This document shows, piece by piece, positions 1 to 7,061 of a stretch of 7,061 bases of DNA. The first letter of the stretch is position 1; the number at the start of each line of letters is the position of its first letter. The notes beneath the pieces were generated by a model. That model was given only the letters and a program-made list of their open reading frames with translations. It was not told where the DNA came from and searched no databases. The stretch is from Pseudomonadota bacterium (lineage in GTDB: Bacteria > Pseudomonadota > Gammaproteobacteria > Burkholderiales > Thiobacillaceae): positions 1 through 7,061 of the forward strand of contig JAJYXA010000331.1 of the NCBI GenBank assembly GCA_021791235.1, read 5' to 3'. A program made the position numbers and the translations under genes.

Positions 1-947
1 CGAGCCTGGGCATCTCGCTGTATCCCTCCCAGTGCACCGACGTCAGCGGACTGCTTCGCTGTGCCGATATCGCGATGTACAGGGCGAAACGCACAGGCAA
101 GGGCTATGCGCTGTATGCCCCGGATCAGGTGAACACCACCCGCAGCGACCTGTCGCTCAAGAGCGAGCTGCGCGAGGCCATCCAGTCGGACCAGCTGTGC
201 TTGTACTATCAGCCGCAAGTCAACCACCGCAGTCAGCGCGTGGCGGGGCTCGAGGCGCTGGTGCGCTGGGATCATCCGCAGCGCGGTTTCCTCGGGCCGG
301 ACCATTTCGTCCCGCTGGCAGAAGAAGCCGGCCTGATCGGCCCGCTTACCCACTGGGTGCTCAAGACCGCATTGCGGCAACTGGCGGCCCTGCGTCAACA
401 GGGCCACGCCCTGACCATGGCGGTCAATCTCTCCGCGCGCAACCTGCACGACATGACGCTGCCCGCCGACATTCACGCCCTGCTTGCCGAGAGCGGCGTC
501 CCCCCCGAGCAACTCACCCTCGAAATCACCGAGAGTGCGGTGATGGCCAATCCCAGCGACGGTCTGAGCATACTCACCGAACTCGACCGCATGGGCGTGA
601 CGATTGCGATCGACGACTTCGGCACCGGCTACTCCTCGCTCGCCTATCTCAAGCGCCTGCCGGTAGACGAACTGAAAATCGACAAATCCTTTGTGACGGA
701 TATGGAAGACAACGAGAACGACGCCGTGATCGTGCGCTCCACCATCGATCTCGCGCACAACCTGGGGCTCAAGGTCACCGCCGAAGGGGTGGAAACCCGG
801 GGCGTCTGGGACCTCCTCAGCATGCTCGGCTGCGATTCCTCGCAGGGCTACTTCATGGGCAGACCGATGCCGGTCGAGAAGCTGGAGGCCTGGCTGCGGG
901 GGTCGGCGCTGTCGCCGATTTTGGCGGGCGCCGCGTACGCGCCTTGA
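1..947 (+). CDS. GGDEF-EAL domain protein (cyclic-di-GMP signalling), 3' part only
   Basis: The gene enters from the left edge; reading starts at base 3 and 314 residues are visible before TGA. Visible residues 1-42 (SLGISLYPS..., AMYRAKRTGKGYALY) are the end of a GGDEF diguanylate cyclase domain; its active-site loop lies outside the window, so cyclase activity cannot be judged. Residues about 53-300 form an EAL domain, which hydrolyses cyclic-di-GMP to pGpG. The usual catalytic and metal-binding signatures are present: EALVRW (84-89), NLSA (142-145), EITES (174-178), IDDFGTGYSS (203-212), LKIDK (224-228), AEGVET (260-265) and QGYFMGRPM (from 281). An active phosphodiesterase is therefore predicted. 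An ATG at 75 lies inside the GGDEF domain and is not the true start. Any sensory or membrane part would be upstream, outside the window. The gene converges on galU and is not part of that operon. Family assignment is near certain; the signal sensed is unknown. Confidence 0.96.
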   Translation, partial: SLGISLYPSQCTDVSGLLRCADIAMYRAKRTGKGYALYAPDQVNTTRSDLSLKSELREAIQSDQLCLYYQPQVNHRSQRVAGLEALVRWDHPQRGFLGPDHFVPLAEEAGLIGPLTHWVLKTALRQLAALRQQGHALTMAVNLSARNLHDMTLPADIHALLAESGVPPEQLTLEITESAVMANPSDGLSILTELDRMGVTIAIDDFGTGYSSLAYLKRLPVDELKIDKSFVTDMEDNENDAVIVRSTIDLAHNLGLKVTAEGVETRGVWDLLSMLGCDSSQGYFMGRPMPVEKLEAWLRGSALSPILAGAAYAP

Positions 948-989
948 GCGCGCGCCGTTCCCCGCCCATTTCCGTACCCGCTTTCCGCA

Positions 990-1007
990 GCGCCCCTGCC
1001 GGGGCAC
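990..1007 (-). terminator. candidate hairpin terminator downstream of galU, in the convergent gap
   Basis: In the 83-base gap between the converging EAL gene and galU, the - strand RNA can fold GUGCCCC-GGCA-GGGGCGC, a 7-bp stem with one U-G wobble and a 4-base loop, 24 bases past the galU stop. On the + strand the same hairpin has a C-A mismatch, so it suits galU better. No U-tract follows on either strand, so it is not a classical intrinsic terminator. It could slow polymerase, protect the 3' end, or be chance in GC-rich DNA. I see nothing else in 948-1030. Confidence 0.3.
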
Positions 1008-1030
1008 CCGCCCCGCCGAACGAACGGAAC

Positions 1031-1900
1031 TCAGCAGATGCGCTGCTTCAGATATGCCGCGAAATCCTCGCTGACCTCGCTGTGCTTCAACGCATATTCC
1101 ACCGTGGCCTGCAGATAGCCGAGTTTGCTGCCGCAATCGTAGCGGATGCCGTCGAAGGCATAGGCCAGCACCTGCTGTTCCTTCAGCAGCGCGGCAATGG
1201 CGTCGGTAAGCTGCAGCTCGCCGCCGGCGCCGGGCTTGAGATGCTGGATGTGATGGAAGATGCGCGGCGCGAGGATATAGCGCCCGACCACGCCGAGGGT
1301 CGACGGCGCGTCTTCGGGCTTGGGTTTCTCGACGATGGCGTTCACCCGCGACACGCGCTCGGCCATGGGGCTCGCGTCGACGATGCCGTAGGAGGCGGTT
1401 TCCTCGGGCGCCACCTGCTGCACGCCGAGCACCGAGCACTGGTAATAGTCGTACTGATCGACCATCTGCTTCATCACCGCCGGGCTGCCGTCGATCAGGT
1501 CGTCGGCGAGGATGACGGCGAAGGGTTCGTTGCCCACCACCGGCTGCGCGCACAGCACGGCGTGGCCGAGTCCGAGCGCCTCGGCCTGACGGATGTAGAT
1601 GAAATTCACCCCGGCTGGGCGGATCGACTGCACCAGATCGAGCACGCGATTCTTGCCGCGCGCGGCCAGTTCGGTTTCAAGCTCGTAGGCCTTGTCGAAG
1701 TGGTCTTCGACGGTGCGCTTGGTGCGGCTGCTGATGAAGATGATGTCGGTGATGCCGGCGTCCATCGCTTCCTCGACCGCATACTGGATCAGCGGCTTGT
1801 CGACGATGGGGAGCATTTCCTTGGGGCTGGCCTTGGTCGCCGGCAGAAAACGGGTGCCCAGGCCGGCCACCGGAAATACGGCTTTTTTGACTTTTTGCAT
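1031..1900 (-). CDS. galU: UTP-glucose-1-phosphate uridylyltransferase (UDP-glucose pyrophosphorylase)
   Basis: This cytosolic enzyme makes UDP-glucose and pyrophosphate from UTP and glucose-1-phosphate, supplying glucose for lipopolysaccharide core, exopolysaccharide and, through UDP-glucose dehydrogenase, UDP-glucuronate. The 289-residue product has the usual family length. The nucleotide-binding signature [20 protein letters not shown] is at residues 12-31, followed by VDKP (33-36), the ILADDLI metal-binding strand (130-136), VEKP (190-193), GRYIL (206-210), [10 protein letters not shown] (226-235) and DCGSKLGYL (255-263). The ATG start has an AGGGAAG Shine-Dalgarno a few bases upstream (within 1902-1911). 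It lies 33 bases after ligA, with no evident promoter or terminator between, so it is probably the last gene of the operon. One small oddity is Ile in GIRYDCG where many homologues have Lys; this is not expected to inactivate the enzyme. A related nucleotidyltransferase such as RmlA is unlikely given the [14 protein letters not shown] pattern. Confidence 0.97.
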   Translation of the reverse strand: MQKVKKAVFPVAGLGTRFLPATKASPKEMLPIVDKPLIQYAVEEAMDAGITDIIFISSRTKRTVEDHFDKAYELETELAARGKNRVLDLVQSIRPAGVNFIYIRQAEALGLGHAVLCAQPVVGNEPFAVILADDLIDGSPAVMKQMVDQYDYYQCSVLGVQQVAPEETASYGIVDASPMAERVSRVNAIVEKPKPEDAPSTLGVVGRYILAPRIFHHIQHLKPGAGGELQLTDAIAALLKEQQVLAYAFDGIRYDCGSKLGYLQATVEYALKHSEVSEDFAAYLKQRIC

Positions 1901-1933
1901 GTCTCTTCCCTGAAAGTCCTTTGGTTCAAAAGT

Positions 1934-6881
<4,948 letters not shown>

Positions 6882-7061
6882 TCAGACGTTCATCAATTTG
6901 TGTTCAATAAACCCGCGCTGCTTCACCAGCGCGTCGATTTCCTTCAGCGTTTCCAACAGTTCCCTCATCATGCCGAGCGGCCACGCATTGGGTCCGTCGG
7001 ACAGCGCGCATTCCGGATTCGGATGCGTCTCCGCGAACACGCCCGCCACGCCCGAGGCCAC
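6882..7061 (-). CDS. kdsA: 3-deoxy-8-phosphooctulonate synthase, C-terminal 59 residues only
   Basis: KdsA condenses phosphoenolpyruvate with arabinose-5-phosphate to KDO-8-phosphate, the first committed step to the KDO sugar of lipopolysaccharide inner core. Only the C-terminal part is in the window; the 5' end runs off the right edge. The visible residues contain the family block [20 protein letters not shown], followed by PNAWPLG. The Glu of AETHP and the Asp of SDGP are 11 residues apart, as in the metal-ligand Glu/Asp pair of metal-dependent KdsA (and the equivalent residues of E. coli KdsA). The final helix ([19 protein letters not shown]) is typical, with a short IEHKLMNV tail before TGA. 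The first visible codon, GTG, is internal and not a start. Whether this is the metal-dependent class depends on an N-terminal Cys or Asn outside the window. Location directly upstream of eno is the usual betaproteobacterial order and supports the call. Confidence 0.93.
   Translation of the reverse strand: MASGVAGVFAETHPNPECALSDGPNAWPLGMMRELLETLKEIDALVKQRGFIEHKLMNV

Noticed and set aside
948..1030. A classical rho-independent terminator between the converging EAL gene and galU
   Set aside because: Only a short GC hairpin is present and no T-run follows on either strand, so I list it only as a weak candidate.

Overview
The window looks like an ordinary chromosomal segment of a high-GC Gram-negative bacterium, most likely a betaproteobacterium. 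The evidence is the kdsA-eno-ftsB gene order, a ZipA of the long, proline-rich betaproteobacterial kind, an FtsB with the QYPLWLG...GGW signature, and an enolase and DNA ligase that read like those of Nitrosomonadales or Rhodocyclales relatives. The genus cannot be fixed from the sequence. I see no mobile element, CRISPR array, tRNA, rRNA or prophage.

Layout. At the left edge (1-947, + strand) is the 3' part of a GGDEF-EAL cyclic-di-GMP enzyme with an intact EAL phosphodiesterase domain. An 83-base convergent intergenic gap (948-1030) follows, with a short GC hairpin that could end transcription. From 1031 to the right edge every gene is on the - strand. In transcription order they are kdsA (3' end only), an 84-base gap filled mostly by an imperfect inverted repeat, eno (TTG start), ftsB, zipA, ligA, a 33-base gap, and galU. 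The eno/ftsB, ftsB/zipA and zipA/ligA pairs overlap by about 23, 8 and 1 bases, so these genes are almost certainly co-transcribed and partly translationally coupled.

How the genes fit together. KdsA makes KDO-8-phosphate for lipopolysaccharide from PEP, the product of enolase, encoded next door. FtsB and ZipA are membrane-anchored divisome proteins: FtsB belongs to FtsQLB and ZipA tethers FtsZ. LigA seals nicks in replication and repair, and GalU makes UDP-glucose for surface polysaccharides. The run therefore joins envelope precursor supply, central carbon flow, division and replication in one apparent transcription unit.

No clearly new system is visible. The most interesting signals are: (1) an apparent internal duplication in ZipA, where a segment before the FtsZ-binding domain resembles that domain in strand/helix order and ends in a similar VT-x-Q...DD block; (2) the direct ftsB-zipA junction; and (3) the CGAAG-rich inverted repeat upstream of eno.
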